Source of the DNA: JABMQB01 sp964575025
GTDB lineage: Bacteria; Bacteroidota; Bacteroidia; Bacteroidales; Prolixibacteraceae
Direction: 5' to 3'
DNA length: 64,000 nt
NCBI GenBank assembly: GCA_964575025.1
Contig: CAZNPV010000014.1
Coordinates: 1 to 64,000, forward strand
Part shown: in pieces, positions 34,988 through 44,444 of the stretch
Layout: every line of letters begins with the position of its first letter
Position numbering within the stretch: the first letter of the stretch is position 1
The notes under the pieces: generated by a model
The model's database searches: none
What the model saw: only the letters and a program-made list of their open reading frames with translations
Told to the model about the DNA's origin: nothing
Translations under genes and position numbers: made by a program

Positions 34988-35098
34988 ATAATTTGTTATT
35001 TGTTTAGTGGTTTGGTTGAGTAAGTAAATCTTTCGTCTTCCGGAGATAAGCTGAAGAACTCTTAAACAGCCAATTCAAATAACACTAAAAGGAATAAA

Positions 35099-35575
35099 AT
35101 GAGAAAATCAAGTCCTAAGAAGAGGCTGATACTGCCTGATCCCAAATTCAACAGTACATTGGTCACCCGGTTTGTCAATGACCTGATGGTAGACGGCAAA
35201 AAATCTGTTGCCTATACCATATTTTATGATGCACTGAATCTGGTTGAAAAGAGAGTTAAAGATACCGAGTTAACTCCCCTGGAGGTCTGGAAAAAGGCAT
35301 TGGAGAATATTACGCCAATGGTTGAGGTTAAAAGCCGCAGGGTGGGAGGTGCTACTTTTCAGGTTCCTATGGAAGTCCGGCCCGAACGAAAAATGTCGAT
35401 CAGCATTAAAAATATGATCTTTTTTGCCCGTAAAAGGTCGGGTAAATCTATGTCGGACCGGTTAGCAGCTGAAATTGTGGCTGCTTTTAATGAAGAAGGG
35501 GGCGCTTTCAAGAAGAAAGAAGACACCCATCGCATGGCAGAAGCCAACAGGGCATTTGCTCATTTCAGGTTTTAA
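35099..35575 (+). CDS. rpsG: 30S ribosomal protein S7
   Basis: A 158-aa primary 16S rRNA-binding protein that nucleates the head of the 30S subunit. The family core is complete from KKRLILPDPKFNS to the C-terminal HRMAEANRAFAHFRF. The 111-nt space upstream is long for this cluster. In E. coli the matching rpsL-rpsG spacer is where S7 represses translation; a CTTC/GAAG pairing is visible there, but homology of mechanism is inference. Confidence 0.98.
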   Translation: MRKSSPKKRLILPDPKFNSTLVTRFVNDLMVDGKKSVAYTIFYDALNLVEKRVKDTELTPLEVWKKALENITPMVEVKSRRVGGATFQVPMEVRPERKMSISIKNMIFFARKRSGKSMSDRLAAEIVAAFNEEGGAFKKKEDTHRMAEANRAFAHFRF

Positions 35576-35632
35576 TAAAAAAAAGATTGATTCAAGAGAT
35601 TGATTGGGAAAAAGGAAGGAACGAACGATTAA

Positions 35633-37753
35633 ATGGCTGAGCAGAATCTGGAACATACACGCAACATTGGTATCATGGCACATATTGATGCCGGGAAAAC
35701 CACTACCACGGAGCGTATTCTGTTTTACACAGGATTAACACACCGCATGGGGGAAGTGCATGATGGTGCAGCCACGATGGATTGGATGGAACAGGAGCAG
35801 GAAAGAGGCATTACCATTACCTCGGCAGCTACCACCACCTTCTGGAATTATAACGATATCAATCACAAAATAAATATCATTGATACCCCCGGGCATGTTG
35901 ATTTTACTGTTGAGGTGGAGAGGTCCTTGCGGGTACTTGACGGAGCCGTGGCTCTGTTCTGTGCGGTTGGAGGCGTTGAAGCTCAGTCTGAAACCGTATG
36001 GAGGCAGGCCGATAAATATGGCGTTCCGGAAATTGCCTTCGTGAATAAAATGGACCGTAAGGGTGCTGATTTCTTTAATGTATATAAGGAAATCAGAGAC
36101 AAACTGAAAGCAAATCCGGTTCCGTTGCAGATTCCCATTGGTTCGGAAGATTCCTTTACGGGAGTTATCGATCTGATTGAAATGAAAGCTGTCCGATGGT
36201 ATGACGACGAAACATTCGGTACGAATTATGAACTGAAAGAGATCCCTGAAGAACTCGTCGAACAGGCTGTTGAATGGAGAGAAAAACTGGTTGAGTCGAT
36301 TGCCGAACTGGATGATGCGTTGCTGGAACGTTTCTTTGAGGATTCCGGGTCGATTACCCCGGAGGAATTGAAAGCAGTCATCCGCCGGGCTACCATCGAA
36401 GGAATCATTGTCCCGATGATGTGCGGCTCCGCATTTAAAAATAAAGGAGTGCAACGTTTGCTCGATGCGGTCTGTGCTTTTCTCCCCAATCCCCTGGACA
36501 AGAAAGAAATTACCGGTCATGAACCGGGAACGGAAAACAGGATCACACGCAAAGCAGATGTGAATGAACCGTTGGCAGCCCTTGCCTTTAAGATTGCTAC
36601 CGATCCGTTTGTCGGACGCCTGGCATACCTGAGGGTTTATTCGGGTAGAATTGAATCCGGATCCCAGGTCTTTAACGTGAGAACCGGTAAAAAAGAACGG
36701 ATTTCGCGTTTATACCAGATGCACTCCAACAAACAAAATCCGAAAGAAGCAATAGAAGCAGGAGACATTTGCGGTGCCGTAGGATTTAAAGACATCCGGA
36801 CCGGCGATACCTTATGTGACTCGAAGCATCTGATCGAACTGGAAAGCATGATTTTCCCGGATCCGGTGATCGGAGTTGCCGTGGAGCCAAAATCACAAAA
36901 CGACCTTGACCGGTTGTCAAATGGTTTGTCCAAACTGGCAGAAGAAGATCCGACCTTTCAGGTGCGAACAGATCCCGACTCCGGGCAGACAATAATCAGG
37001 GGAATGGGTGAACTGCACCTTGAAATAATCATCGACCGATTGAAAAGAGAATTCAAAGTGGAATGCAACCAGGGGACGCCACAGGTCTCTTACAAAGAAG
37101 CTCTTTCCAAAACCGTCGAGTTACGCGAAGTATTTAAAAAACAAACCGGCGGGCGGGGAAAATTTGCCGATATATCGGTACGCATTGAACCCGGTGAAGA
37201 TAAACAACAGGGATTGGAGTTTATCAACAACGTAAAAGGGGGGAATATCCCCAGGGAATACATTCCTTCTGTGGAAAAGGGATTTAAAGAGGCAATGAGC
37301 AACGGTCCCCTTGCAGGATTTCCCGTCGACAGCCTTAAGGTTATATTGCTGGATGGTTCGTTTCATTCGGTTGATTCCGACCAACTTTCTTTCGAGATAT
37401 GTGCAAGGCAGGCATTCAGAAGGGCAGCATCCAAGGCAGCTCCCAGGTTACTGGAACCCATCATGAAACTTGAGATTGTAACACCGGAGATCTATATGGG
37501 CGATATTATCAGCGACCTGAACCGTAGACGGGGTAATGTCGGGCGTATGGATTCGAAATCAGACACCCGTGTGATAATTGCTGAAGTGCCTTTAGCAGAA
37601 CAGTTTGGTTACGTCACGGTTCTTCGTACCTTATCATCAGGGCGGGCAACCTCCTCCATGGAATTCAGTCATTACGAGGAAGTGCCCAAGTCATTGGCTA
37701 TAAAGGTGCTGGAGCATGTACAGGGAAGAGTAGATTTATTAGAATACGTATAA
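35633..37753 (+). CDS. fusA: Elongation factor G
   Basis: A 706-aa translocase GTPase of the ribosome. All G motifs are canonical: AHIDAGKTTT, RGITITSAAT, DTPGHVDF with the catalytic His, and NKMDRKGAD. Domain IV follows (GGRGKFADI), and domain V ends with VPLAEQFGYVTVLR. It is the working copy, in contrast to the EF-G2-like gene at 28149-30305. There is no tuf gene after it; rpsJ follows 16 nt later. Confidence 0.98.
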   Translation: MAEQNLEHTRNIGIMAHIDAGKTTTTERILFYTGLTHRMGEVHDGAATMDWMEQEQERGITITSAATTTFWNYNDINHKINIIDTPGHVDFTVEVERSLRVLDGAVALFCAVGGVEAQSETVWRQADKYGVPEIAFVNKMDRKGADFFNVYKEIRDKLKANPVPLQIPIGSEDSFTGVIDLIEMKAVRWYDDETFGTNYELKEIPEELVEQAVEWREKLVESIAELDDALLERFFEDSGSITPEELKAVIRRATIEGIIVPMMCGSAFKNKGVQRLLDAVCAFLPNPLDKKEITGHEPGTENRITRKADVNEPLAALAFKIATDPFVGRLAYLRVYSGRIESGSQVFNVRTGKKERISRLYQMHSNKQNPKEAIEAGDICGAVGFKDIRTGDTLCDSKHLIELESMIFPDPVIGVAVEPKSQNDLDRLSNGLSKLAEEDPTFQVRTDPDSGQTIIRGMGELHLEIIIDRLKREFKVECNQGTPQVSYKEALSKTVELREVFKKQTGGRGKFADISVRIEPGEDKQQGLEFINNVKGGNIPREYIPSVEKGFKEAMSNGPLAGFPVDSLKVILLDGSFHSVDSDQLSFEICARQAFRRAASKAAPRLLEPIMKLEIVTPEIYMGDIISDLNRRRGNVGRMDSKSDTRVIIAEVPLAEQFGYVTVLRTLSSGRATSSMEFSHYEEVPKSLAIKVLEHVQGRVDLLEYV

Positions 37754-37769
37754 TTAACGAAATCTCATT

Positions 37770-38075
37770 ATGAGTCAGAAGATCAGGATTAAACTTAAAT
37801 CGTACGATCACAACCTGGTTGATAAATCAGCTGAGAAGATCGTAAAAACAGTTAAAACAACCGGAGCTGTGGTAAGTGGTCCCATACCGCTTCCTACGCA
37901 CCGCCGGGTTTTTACGGTTTTACGCGCTACCTTCGTAAATAAAAAATCGAGGGAACAGTTTCAGTTGTCGTCATACAAACGATTGATTGATATTTACAGC
38001 TCCACAGCAAAAACGATCGATGCCCTGATGAAACTTGAATTACCCAGTGGTGTCGAGGTGGAAATTAAAGTATGA
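37770..38075 (+). CDS. rpsJ: 30S ribosomal protein S10
   Basis: A 101-aa protein of the 30S head, also NusE in antitermination complexes. Visible core: KIRIKLKSYDHNLVDKSA and the loop GPIPLPTHRRVFTVLR. It opens the S10 block directly after fusA. Confidence 0.98.
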   Translation: MSQKIRIKLKSYDHNLVDKSAEKIVKTVKTTGAVVSGPIPLPTHRRVFTVLRATFVNKKSREQFQLSSYKRLIDIYSSTAKTIDALMKLELPSGVEVEIKV

Positions 38076-38096
38076 TAATTTAAAAGGAGTCGGAAA

Positions 38097-38726
38097 ATGG
38101 CTGGAATTATTGGTAAAAAAATAGGCATGACATCCGTATTCGGTAAGGACGGAAAGAACATTCCCTGCACGGTGATTGAAGCCGGTCCCTGCGTTGTAAC
38201 CCAGGTAAAAACCGAGGAAAAAGATGGCTACAGCGCACTGCAATTGGCATACGGTGACAAAAGCCAAAAAAATACTACGAAAGCAGAGTTTGGGCACTTT
38301 AAAAAAGCTGGTGTATCTCCGAAACGGAAAGTAGTGGAGTTTAAAAACACCTTCCGGGAAGAATACAACCTGGGTGACGTTGTTACCGTTGATATTTTTC
38401 ACGAAAATGATTATGTCGATGTGGAAGGCCCCTCCAAAGGGAAAGGATTCCAGGGGGTGGTGAAAAGATATAACTTCAAGGGGGTAGGTGACAAGACCCA
38501 TGGACAGCATAACCGCGAAAGAGCCCCCGGTTCATTGGGAGCATCTTCATGGCCTTCAAGGGTTTTTAAAGGAATGCGTATGGCAGGACGGTATGGCGGC
38601 AATAAAATTACGATTGAAAATCTCCTGGTAATAAAAATAATCCCGGAGTCAAACCTCATGATTGTGAAAGGGGCTGTGCCCGGAGCGAAAGGATCTAATG
38701 TAACGATAAGGAAACAATGGAATTAA
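38097..38726 (+). CDS. rplC: 50S ribosomal protein L3
   Basis: A 209-aa early-assembly 23S rRNA-binding protein near the peptidyl transferase centre. The central extension has KGKGFQGVVKRYNF and GQHNRERAPGSLGASSWPSRV, which approach the active site. Its last 10 nt overlap the start of rplD, which suggests translational coupling. Confidence 0.98.
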   Translation: MAGIIGKKIGMTSVFGKDGKNIPCTVIEAGPCVVTQVKTEEKDGYSALQLAYGDKSQKNTTKAEFGHFKKAGVSPKRKVVEFKNTFREEYNLGDVVTVDIFHENDYVDVEGPSKGKGFQGVVKRYNFKGVGDKTHGQHNRERAPGSLGASSWPSRVFKGMRMAGRYGGNKITIENLLVIKIIPESNLMIVKGAVPGAKGSNVTIRKQWN

Positions 38727-39361
38727 ATGTTTTAAATAGAGAAGGACAGGAAACCGGTAGAAAAGTAACCCTGAATAGCCGGATCTTTGATGTGGAGCCC
38801 AACGACCATGCCATTTACCTCGAGGTGAAACGGTACATGGCAAGCCAACGCCAGGGAACCCATAAAACCAAAGAAAGAGCCGAGGTCTCAGGTAGTACAC
38901 GAAAAATTAAACGGCAAAAAGGAACCGGTACAGCCAGGGCGGGGAGCATTAAATCACCCATCTTCAGAGGGGGAGGAACCGTTTTCGGACCCCGACCCAG
39001 AGATTATCAGATGAAACTGAATAAGAAGGTCAAGCAACTGGCGAAAAAATCAGCATTAAGTTATAAAGCCAAAGAAGAAGAAATTCTTATCCTCGAGGAT
39101 TTTGCTCTTGATGCCCCGAAAACAAAGGAAATAAAAGCACTTAAAGAGAATTTGAAAATTGCTGATAAAAAGTCTCTTTTCGTTTTACCGGAAAGAAATA
39201 AAAATATATATTTGTCATCCAGAAATTTACAGGATGTATCGGTTGTAACTGCTTCTGATTTAAACACTTATCAAGTGTTAAACGCAAAAACTCTTGTGAT
39301 TCTGGAAGGATCTCTGAAGAAAATGGAAGAGCTGTTTAAGATTAAAGATACCGAAAAATGA
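38717..39361 (+). CDS. rplD: 50S ribosomal protein L4
   Basis: A 214-aa protein whose loop lines the exit tunnel (STRKIKRQKGTGTARAGS). The ATG lies inside the end of rplC. Its stop overlaps the rplW start by 4 nt (ATGA). In E. coli L4 is the autoregulator of the S10 operon; no such leader is evident here. Confidence 0.98.
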   Translation: MELNVLNREGQETGRKVTLNSRIFDVEPNDHAIYLEVKRYMASQRQGTHKTKERAEVSGSTRKIKRQKGTGTARAGSIKSPIFRGGGTVFGPRPRDYQMKLNKKVKQLAKKSALSYKAKEEEILILEDFALDAPKTKEIKALKENLKIADKKSLFVLPERNKNIYLSSRNLQDVSVVTASDLNTYQVLNAKTLVILEGSLKKMEELFKIKDTEK

Positions 39362-39648
39362 ATATATTGATAAAACCAATCGTTACGGAAAAGATGACAG
39401 AACTGGCTGAACGGTTTAACCGTTACGGATTTGTCGTTGAACGCCGGGCAAGCAAACCGCAGATCAAAAAAGCGGTGGAAAGCTTATACAATGTAAATGT
39501 TGCTTCTGTGAATACGATGGTTTACGGTGGGAAGCAAAAAAGCCGGTATACAAAATCAGGAATCATTAGCGGACAAACAAACGCCTTTAAAAAAGCAATT
39601 GTTACGCTGGAAGAGGGCGATGTAATTGATTTTTACAGTAACATATAA
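39358..39648 (+). CDS. rplW: 50S ribosomal protein L23
   Basis: A 96-aa protein at the tunnel exit, docking site for trigger factor and SRP. The family sequence is plain from IKPIVTEKM through the VNTMVYGGK loop. Four-base ATGA overlap with rplD. Confidence 0.97.
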   Translation: MNILIKPIVTEKMTELAERFNRYGFVVERRASKPQIKKAVESLYNVNVASVNTMVYGGKQKSRYTKSGIISGQTNAFKKAIVTLEEGDVIDFYSNI

Positions 39649-39664
39649 TATAGCAAGATAAAAA

Positions 39665-40489
39665 ATGGCAGTAAGGAAATTAAAACCAGTAACACCGGGA
39701 CAAAGGCATAAAATTATTGGTGCTTTTGATAGCATTACTGCATCTACTCCTGAGAAATCGTTGTTGGAACCTCTTAAAAAGACAGGCGGCAGGAACAATC
39801 AGGGCCGCATGACCATGAGGTATCGGGGAGGGGGACACAAACGGAGATACCGGGTAGTCGATTTTAAGCGAAACAAGGATGGGGTTACGGCAAAAGTAGA
39901 TTCCATACAATATGATCCCAACCGGTCAGCCCGTATTGCCCTGCTCGATTATGAGGATGGGGAGAAGCGTTATATCCTTGCTCCGAACGGGCTTAAGGTA
40001 GGACAAACGGTAGCCAGTGGGCATGGGGTAGATCCGGAAATCGGGAATGCTCTTCCGTTGAGTGATATTCCTCTGGGAACCCTGGTTCATAACATTGAAC
40101 TTCATCCGGGCCGGGGTGGTGTGATGTCACGAAGTGCAGGATCCTTTGCACAGTTGACTTCCCGTGAAGGCAAATATGCTGTGTTGAAGCTCCCTTCAGG
40201 CGAATCACGAATGGTCCTTACAACCTGCCGGGCTACCGTAGGGACCGTGGGCAATACGGAACACAACCTTGAAGAATCAGGGAAAGCCGGACGCTCAAGG
40301 TGGTTGGGGCGCAGACCCCGCGTCAGAGGAGTGGCGATGAATCCCGTAGATCATCCCATGGGGGGTGGCGAAGGCAGGGCATCAGGCGGTCACCCCCGAT
40401 CACGAAATGGAGTACTCGCAAAAGGATTTAAAACCCGGAAGAAAAACAAAGCATCCAACAAGTACATTGTGGAACGAAGGAAAAAATAA
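39665..40489 (+). CDS. rplB: 50S ribosomal protein L2
   Basis: A 274-aa protein needed for subunit joining and peptidyl transfer. The conserved C-terminal motif RGVAMNPVDHPMGGGEG with the functionally important His is present, as are the two beta-barrel domains. Length is normal. Confidence 0.98.
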   Translation: MAVRKLKPVTPGQRHKIIGAFDSITASTPEKSLLEPLKKTGGRNNQGRMTMRYRGGGHKRRYRVVDFKRNKDGVTAKVDSIQYDPNRSARIALLDYEDGEKRYILAPNGLKVGQTVASGHGVDPEIGNALPLSDIPLGTLVHNIELHPGRGGVMSRSAGSFAQLTSREGKYAVLKLPSGESRMVLTTCRATVGTVGNTEHNLEESGKAGRSRWLGRRPRVRGVAMNPVDHPMGGGEGRASGGHPRSRNGVLAKGFKTRKKNKASNKYIVERRKK

Positions 40490-40504
40490 TAAACAACCAC
40501 GATT

Positions 40505-40771
40505 ATGAGTCGTTCATTAAAAAAAGGTCCGTATATCGATTATAAGCTGGAAAAGAAAGTTTTGGCGATGACCGAATCCAGGAAAAAATCGGTGATTAAA
40601 ACGTGGGCAAGGGCATCGGTAATCTCCCCAGACTTTGTGGGGCATACGATAGCAGTCCACAACGGGAACAAATTTATACCGGTATACATTACCGAGAATA
40701 TGGTAGGGCACCGTTTGGGCGAATTTGCCCCTACCCGCATATTCAGGAGCCATGCTGGTAATAAGCGATAA
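40505..40771 (+). CDS. rpsS: 30S ribosomal protein S19
   Basis: An 88-aa 30S head protein that partners S13. It contains the family signature around HNGNKFIPVYITENMVGHRLGEF (positions about 53-75) and begins MSRSLKKGPYID. Confidence 0.98.
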   Translation: MSRSLKKGPYIDYKLEKKVLAMTESRKKSVIKTWARASVISPDFVGHTIAVHNGNKFIPVYITENMVGHRLGEFAPTRIFRSHAGNKR

Positions 40772-40804
40772 GGCATAAATTGCAGAAAAAAAAACAGAGA
40801 AAAA

Positions 40805-41224
40805 ATGGGTGCCAGAAAAAGACTAGCAGCTGAAAAAAGAAAAGAAGAGAAGAAAAAGCAATATTTTGCTGTGTTACGAAATTGTCCTACTTCACCAAGG
40901 AAAATGCGGCTTGTGGCTGACATGGTCCGCGGTATGGAAGTGAACCGGGCACTGGATGTATTGAAGTATTCTTCCAAAGAAGCATCGCGCAAGGTGGAAA
41001 AACTTTTGTTGTCGGCTATTTCCAACTGGCAGGCCAAGAATGAAGGGGTCCGCCTGGAAGAGAGCCAATTGTATATCAGCCGGATAAACGTGGATTCCGG
41101 ACGGATGCTGAAACGCTTACGCCCGGCACCACAGGGAAGGGCCCACCGTATCAGAAAACGTTCGAACCATGTGACCATTTACCTGGATAATAAAGTGAAC
41201 ATAGAAGAAAAACTTGAACAATAA
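40805..41224 (+). CDS. rplV: 50S ribosomal protein L22
   Basis: A 139-aa tunnel-wall protein. The core starts at YFAVLRNCPTSPRKMRLVAD; before it is a basic extension of about 20 residues (ARKRLAAEKRKEEKKKQ) that many bacterial L22 proteins lack. The tunnel loop near RMLKRLRPAPQGRAHRI is complete. Confidence 0.97.
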   Translation: MGARKRLAAEKRKEEKKKQYFAVLRNCPTSPRKMRLVADMVRGMEVNRALDVLKYSSKEASRKVEKLLLSAISNWQAKNEGVRLEESQLYISRINVDSGRMLKRLRPAPQGRAHRIRKRSNHVTIYLDNKVNIEEKLEQ

Positions 41225-41226
41225 TT

Positions 41227-41937
41227 ATGGGACAAAAAGTAAATCCTATTTCAAATCGACTGGGTTTCATCAAAGGATGGGACTCCAACTGGTTTGGAGG
41301 AGACAATTACGGTGATAAACTGATTGAAGATCAGAAAATCAGGGAGTACCTGAACGCCCGTTTGGCAAAAGCCAGTATATCACGGATCGTTATAGAACGA
41401 ACCCTTAAACTGATCACCATAACAGTCCATACTTCACGTCCCGGAATAATTATTGGGAAAGGAGGCCAGGAAGTGGATAAGCTGAAGGAAGAGCTTAAAA
41501 AAATAACAAATAAGGAAGTTCAGATTAATATTTTCGAAATTAAAAGGCCTGAACTGGATGCAAGAATTGTTGCCAACAATGTAGCCCGTCAGATCGAAGG
41601 CAAAATTGCCTATCGCCGGGCGATTAAGATGGCCATTGCTTCCACCATGCGAATGGGTTCCGAAGGAATAAAAATCCTGGTTTCAGGCCGTCTGAACGGT
41701 GCTGAAATGGCTCGTTCTGAGATGTATAAAGACGGACGTACTCCCTTGCACACCTTACGGGCCGATATTGATTATGCACTGGCCGAAGCGTTGACCAAAA
41801 CAGGGTTGATCGGAGTGAAAGTATGGATCTGTAGAGGAATGGTATATGGAAAACGCGACTTATCACCAAATATAGGACAAAAACAGGGGCGTCCGGGTGG
41901 TGCTGTCAAAGGCCGGGGAGGAAAAAGAAGAAAATAG
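41227..41937 (+). CDS. rpsC: 30S ribosomal protein S3
   Basis: A 236-aa protein at the mRNA entry channel with an N-terminal KH domain (VHTSRPGIIIGKGGQEVDKL) and the C-terminal domain containing GAEMARSEMYKDGRTPLHTL. Starts 2 nt after rplV ends, so coupled translation is likely. Confidence 0.98.
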   Translation: MGQKVNPISNRLGFIKGWDSNWFGGDNYGDKLIEDQKIREYLNARLAKASISRIVIERTLKLITITVHTSRPGIIIGKGGQEVDKLKEELKKITNKEVQINIFEIKRPELDARIVANNVARQIEGKIAYRRAIKMAIASTMRMGSEGIKILVSGRLNGAEMARSEMYKDGRTPLHTLRADIDYALAEALTKTGLIGVKVWICRGMVYGKRDLSPNIGQKQGRPGGAVKGRGGKRRK

Positions 41938-41964
41938 GAGTCTAATACGTAGAAAATTAAAGCA

Positions 41965-42387
41965 ATGTTACAGCCAAAAAAAGTAAAATTCAGAAGGGTT
42001 CAAAAAGGGAAAATGAAAGGTTTCGCAAAACGTGGAACCCAGTTGGCTTTTGGCTCTTTCGGCATAAAAACACTTGAGGAATCATGGCTCACAGGCCGGC
42101 AAATTGAAGCAGCCAGGGTAGCAGTAACCAGGCATATGCAACGCCAGGGCCAGATATGGATCCGGATTTTTCCTGATAAACCCATAACCAAGAAACCTGC
42201 CGAAGTGCGTATGGGAAAAGGAAAAGGAACCCCGGAAGCTTTTGTAGCTCCGGTTTCGCCGGGACGCATTCTCATTGAAGCCGACGGTGTACCCTTTAAA
42301 CTGGCTAAAGAGGCGTTGCGTCTGGCAGCTCAGAAATTGCCGGTTAAAACGAAATTCGTCGTTCGACGGGATTATGTGGAAGAGTAA
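41965..42387 (+). CDS. rplP: 50S ribosomal protein L16
   Basis: A 140-aa protein that positions the A-site tRNA elbow. Conserved stretches include WLTGRQIEAARVAVTRHM and the RMGKGKGTPEAFVAPVSPG region, whose Arg is the target of hydroxylation in some bacteria. Confidence 0.98.
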   Translation: MLQPKKVKFRRVQKGKMKGFAKRGTQLAFGSFGIKTLEESWLTGRQIEAARVAVTRHMQRQGQIWIRIFPDKPITKKPAEVRMGKGKGTPEAFVAPVSPGRILIEADGVPFKLAKEALRLAAQKLPVKTKFVVRRDYVEE

Positions 42388-42414
42388 CAGGAATTAAAAA
42401 TTAAATCGATACAA

Positions 42415-42618
42415 GTGAAAACGTCAGAAATCAAGGAGTTGACGGACAAGGAAATTGCAGAACGCATTCAGTCTGAAACCGAAAACCTGATTCGCCTCAA
42501 GCTGAATCACGCGGTTTCCCCTCTCGATAATCCGATGAAAATAAAGGAAAGCCGAAGGAATATCGCACGGTTAAAAACAATTCTCGGAAACAGGGAATTA
42601 AACGAAAACAAGAAGTAA
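42415..42618 (+). CDS. rpmC: 50S ribosomal protein L29
   Basis: A 67-aa helical protein at the tunnel exit. It begins with GTG, not ATG. The family pattern KEL...ETENLIRLKLNHAVSPLDNP and ESRRNIARLKTIL is clear. Confidence 0.96.
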   Translation: MKTSEIKELTDKEIAERIQSETENLIRLKLNHAVSPLDNPMKIKESRRNIARLKTILGNRELNENKK

Positions 42619-42624
42619 ACCACA

Positions 42625-42891
42625 ATGGAAGAGAAGAACGCAAGAAATATCAGGAAAGAACGTATGGGGATTGTCGTCAGCAATAAGATGGATAAAACCA
42701 TTGTGGTTGCTGAAAAACGAAAAGGCAAACATCCGATTTACGGGAAGTTCATCAATAAAACAACCAGGTTTTATGCGCATGACGAAGCCAATTCCTGTAA
42801 CATTGGCGATACCGTGTTGATTATGGAGACACGTCCGCTTAGCAAGAAAAAATGTTGGAGGTTAGTTGAAATTTTAGAAAGGGCCAAGTAA
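42625..42891 (+). CDS. rpsQ: 30S ribosomal protein S17
   Basis: An 88-aa OB-fold protein that binds the 5' domain of 16S rRNA. Motifs MGIVVSNKMDKTIVVAEKR and VLIMETRPLSKKKCWRLV are present. Six-nt gap from rpmC, 2-nt gap to rplN. Confidence 0.97.
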   Translation: MEEKNARNIRKERMGIVVSNKMDKTIVVAEKRKGKHPIYGKFINKTTRFYAHDEANSCNIGDTVLIMETRPLSKKKCWRLVEILERAK

Positions 42892-42893
42892 TC

Positions 42894-43259
42894 ATGATAC
42901 AACAGGAAACAAGATGTGCAGTTGCCGATAACAGTGGCGCCAGGGAGGTATTGTGTATTCGTGTGCTGGGAGGTACGCGCAAACGGTATGCTACCCTGGG
43001 TGATTTGGTGGTAGTTACTGTCAAAAGTGCTATTCCGGGTGGTGAAGTTAAAAAAGGTACCGTTTCAAAAGCCATTGTAGTACGTACAAAAAAAGAGGTC
43101 CGTCGCGATGATGGTTCGTACATCCGTTTCGACGAAAATGCTGTCGTGCTTCTGAATAACCTGGGCGAAATCAGGGGGACCCGTATTTTTGGCCCTGTAG
43201 CCAGAGAACTGCGTGAGAAGAATATGAAAATTATTTCACTGGCACCTGAAGTACTATAA
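42894..43259 (+). CDS. rplN: 50S ribosomal protein L14
   Basis: A 121-aa protein at the subunit interface (bridge B8) and binding place of RsfS. It begins MIQQETRCAVADNSGARE and keeps the whole family sequence to KIISLAPEVL. Confidence 0.98.
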   Translation: MIQQETRCAVADNSGAREVLCIRVLGGTRKRYATLGDLVVVTVKSAIPGGEVKKGTVSKAIVVRTKKEVRRDDGSYIRFDENAVVLLNNLGEIRGTRIFGPVARELREKNMKIISLAPEVL

Positions 43260-43274
43260 TAAGGAAAGCTCACT

Positions 43275-43598
43275 ATGCAAAAAAAATTACACATTAAAAA
43301 AGGCGATACCGTACAGGTTATTTCCGGTAACTACAAAGGCACAAAAGGCCGGGTACTGGAAGTAATACGCAAAACAAACAGAGCCATTGTTGAAGGGGTG
43401 AATGTGATAAAAAAACACACGAAACCAAATGCCGATAACCCACAGGGTGGCATCATTCAAAAAGAAGCATCCATTCATATCTCCAACCTGATGGTTGTGG
43501 ATCCGAAATCAGGAGAAGCTTCAAGAATAGGCAGGAGAGAGGACAAGAATGGCAAATTAATCCGGTTTTCAAAAAAATCAGGGGAGGAGATTAAGTAA
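43275..43598 (+). CDS. rplX: 50S ribosomal protein L24
   Basis: A 107-aa assembly initiator protein with the KOW motif (KGDTVQVISGNYKGTKGRVL). Its stop codon shares one base with the rplE start (TAATG), so re-initiation is likely. Confidence 0.97.
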   Translation: MQKKLHIKKGDTVQVISGNYKGTKGRVLEVIRKTNRAIVEGVNVIKKHTKPNADNPQGGIIQKEASIHISNLMVVDPKSGEASRIGRREDKNGKLIRFSKKSGEEIK

Positions 43599-44155
43599 TG
43601 GCTTACGTACCAGCACTGAAAAAGAGATACCAGGAAGAAATTGTACCTGCACTGATGAAGGAATTTAATTACACTTCCGTCATGCAGGTTCCCAGGTTGG
43701 TGAAAATTGTCCTTAACCAGGGTGTCGGGGATGCAATCGCCGACAAAAAAATTATTGAAGTGGCTACCGAGGAGATGACAATGATCTCCGGGCAGAAAGC
43801 GCTCCAAACCTTGTCAAAGAAGGATATATCCAATTTTAAACTAAGGAAAAAGATGCCTGTTGGGGTGCGTGTCACCCTGCGGCGCGACCGGATGTATGAA
43901 TTCTTTGACCGGTTGGTTTCTGTCGCTTTGCCCAGGATACGTGACTTCCATGGAATCGAAAGCAAAATGGACGGATACGGGAATTATACCCTGGGGGTTC
44001 CTGAACAGATCATCTTTCCGGAAATCATTATCGATAAAGTAAATAAGATCAACGGAATGAATATTACCTTTGTTACTTCTGCAAATACCGATGAAGAAGG
44101 ATTTGCCCTGCTTAAAGTGATGGGCCTTCCTTTTAAAACCACTAAAAGAAACTGA
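43598..44155 (+). CDS. rplE: 50S ribosomal protein L5
   Basis: A 185-aa 5S rRNA-binding protein of the central protuberance. It shows PRLVKIVLNQGVGDAIADKK and RDFHGIESKMDGYGNYTLGV. TAATG overlap with rplX. Confidence 0.98.
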   Translation: MAYVPALKKRYQEEIVPALMKEFNYTSVMQVPRLVKIVLNQGVGDAIADKKIIEVATEEMTMISGQKALQTLSKKDISNFKLRKKMPVGVRVTLRRDRMYEFFDRLVSVALPRIRDFHGIESKMDGYGNYTLGVPEQIIFPEIIIDKVNKINGMNITFVTSANTDEEGFALLKVMGLPFKTTKRN

Positions 44156-44157
44156 TT

Positions 44158-44427
44158 ATGGCCAAAGAATCCATGAAAGCACGCGAAGTAAGACGTGCAA
44201 AGCTTGTTGAAAAATATTCAGAAAAAAGGGCCAGGTTAAAAGCTGAAGGCGATTGGATAGGATTGCAGAAACTTCCAAAAAATTCATCCAGGGTGCGTCT
44301 GCATAACCGCTGCAAATTAACCGGCCGGTCAAGAGGATATATGCGCCAGTTTGGAATCAGCAGGATTAATTTCAGGGAAATGGCTTCCGAAGGATTAATA
44401 CCGGGTGTCAAAAAAGCAAGTTGGTAA
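44158..44427 (+). CDS. rpsN: 30S ribosomal protein S14 (zinc-free form)
   Basis: An 89-aa protein of the 30S head. This is the longer type without the CXXC-CXXC zinc motif; only one Cys (RCKLTGRSRGYMR) is present. It starts 2 nt after rplE. Confidence 0.97.
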   Translation: MAKESMKAREVRRAKLVEKYSEKRARLKAEGDWIGLQKLPKNSSRVRLHNRCKLTGRSRGYMRQFGISRINFREMASEGLIPGVKKASW

Positions 44428-44444
44428 CTGATAAACATGAAAAA

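Noticed and set aside
35735..36520. A 261-codon minus-strand frame inside fusA.
   Set aside because: It is antisense to canonical EF-G with no independent support.
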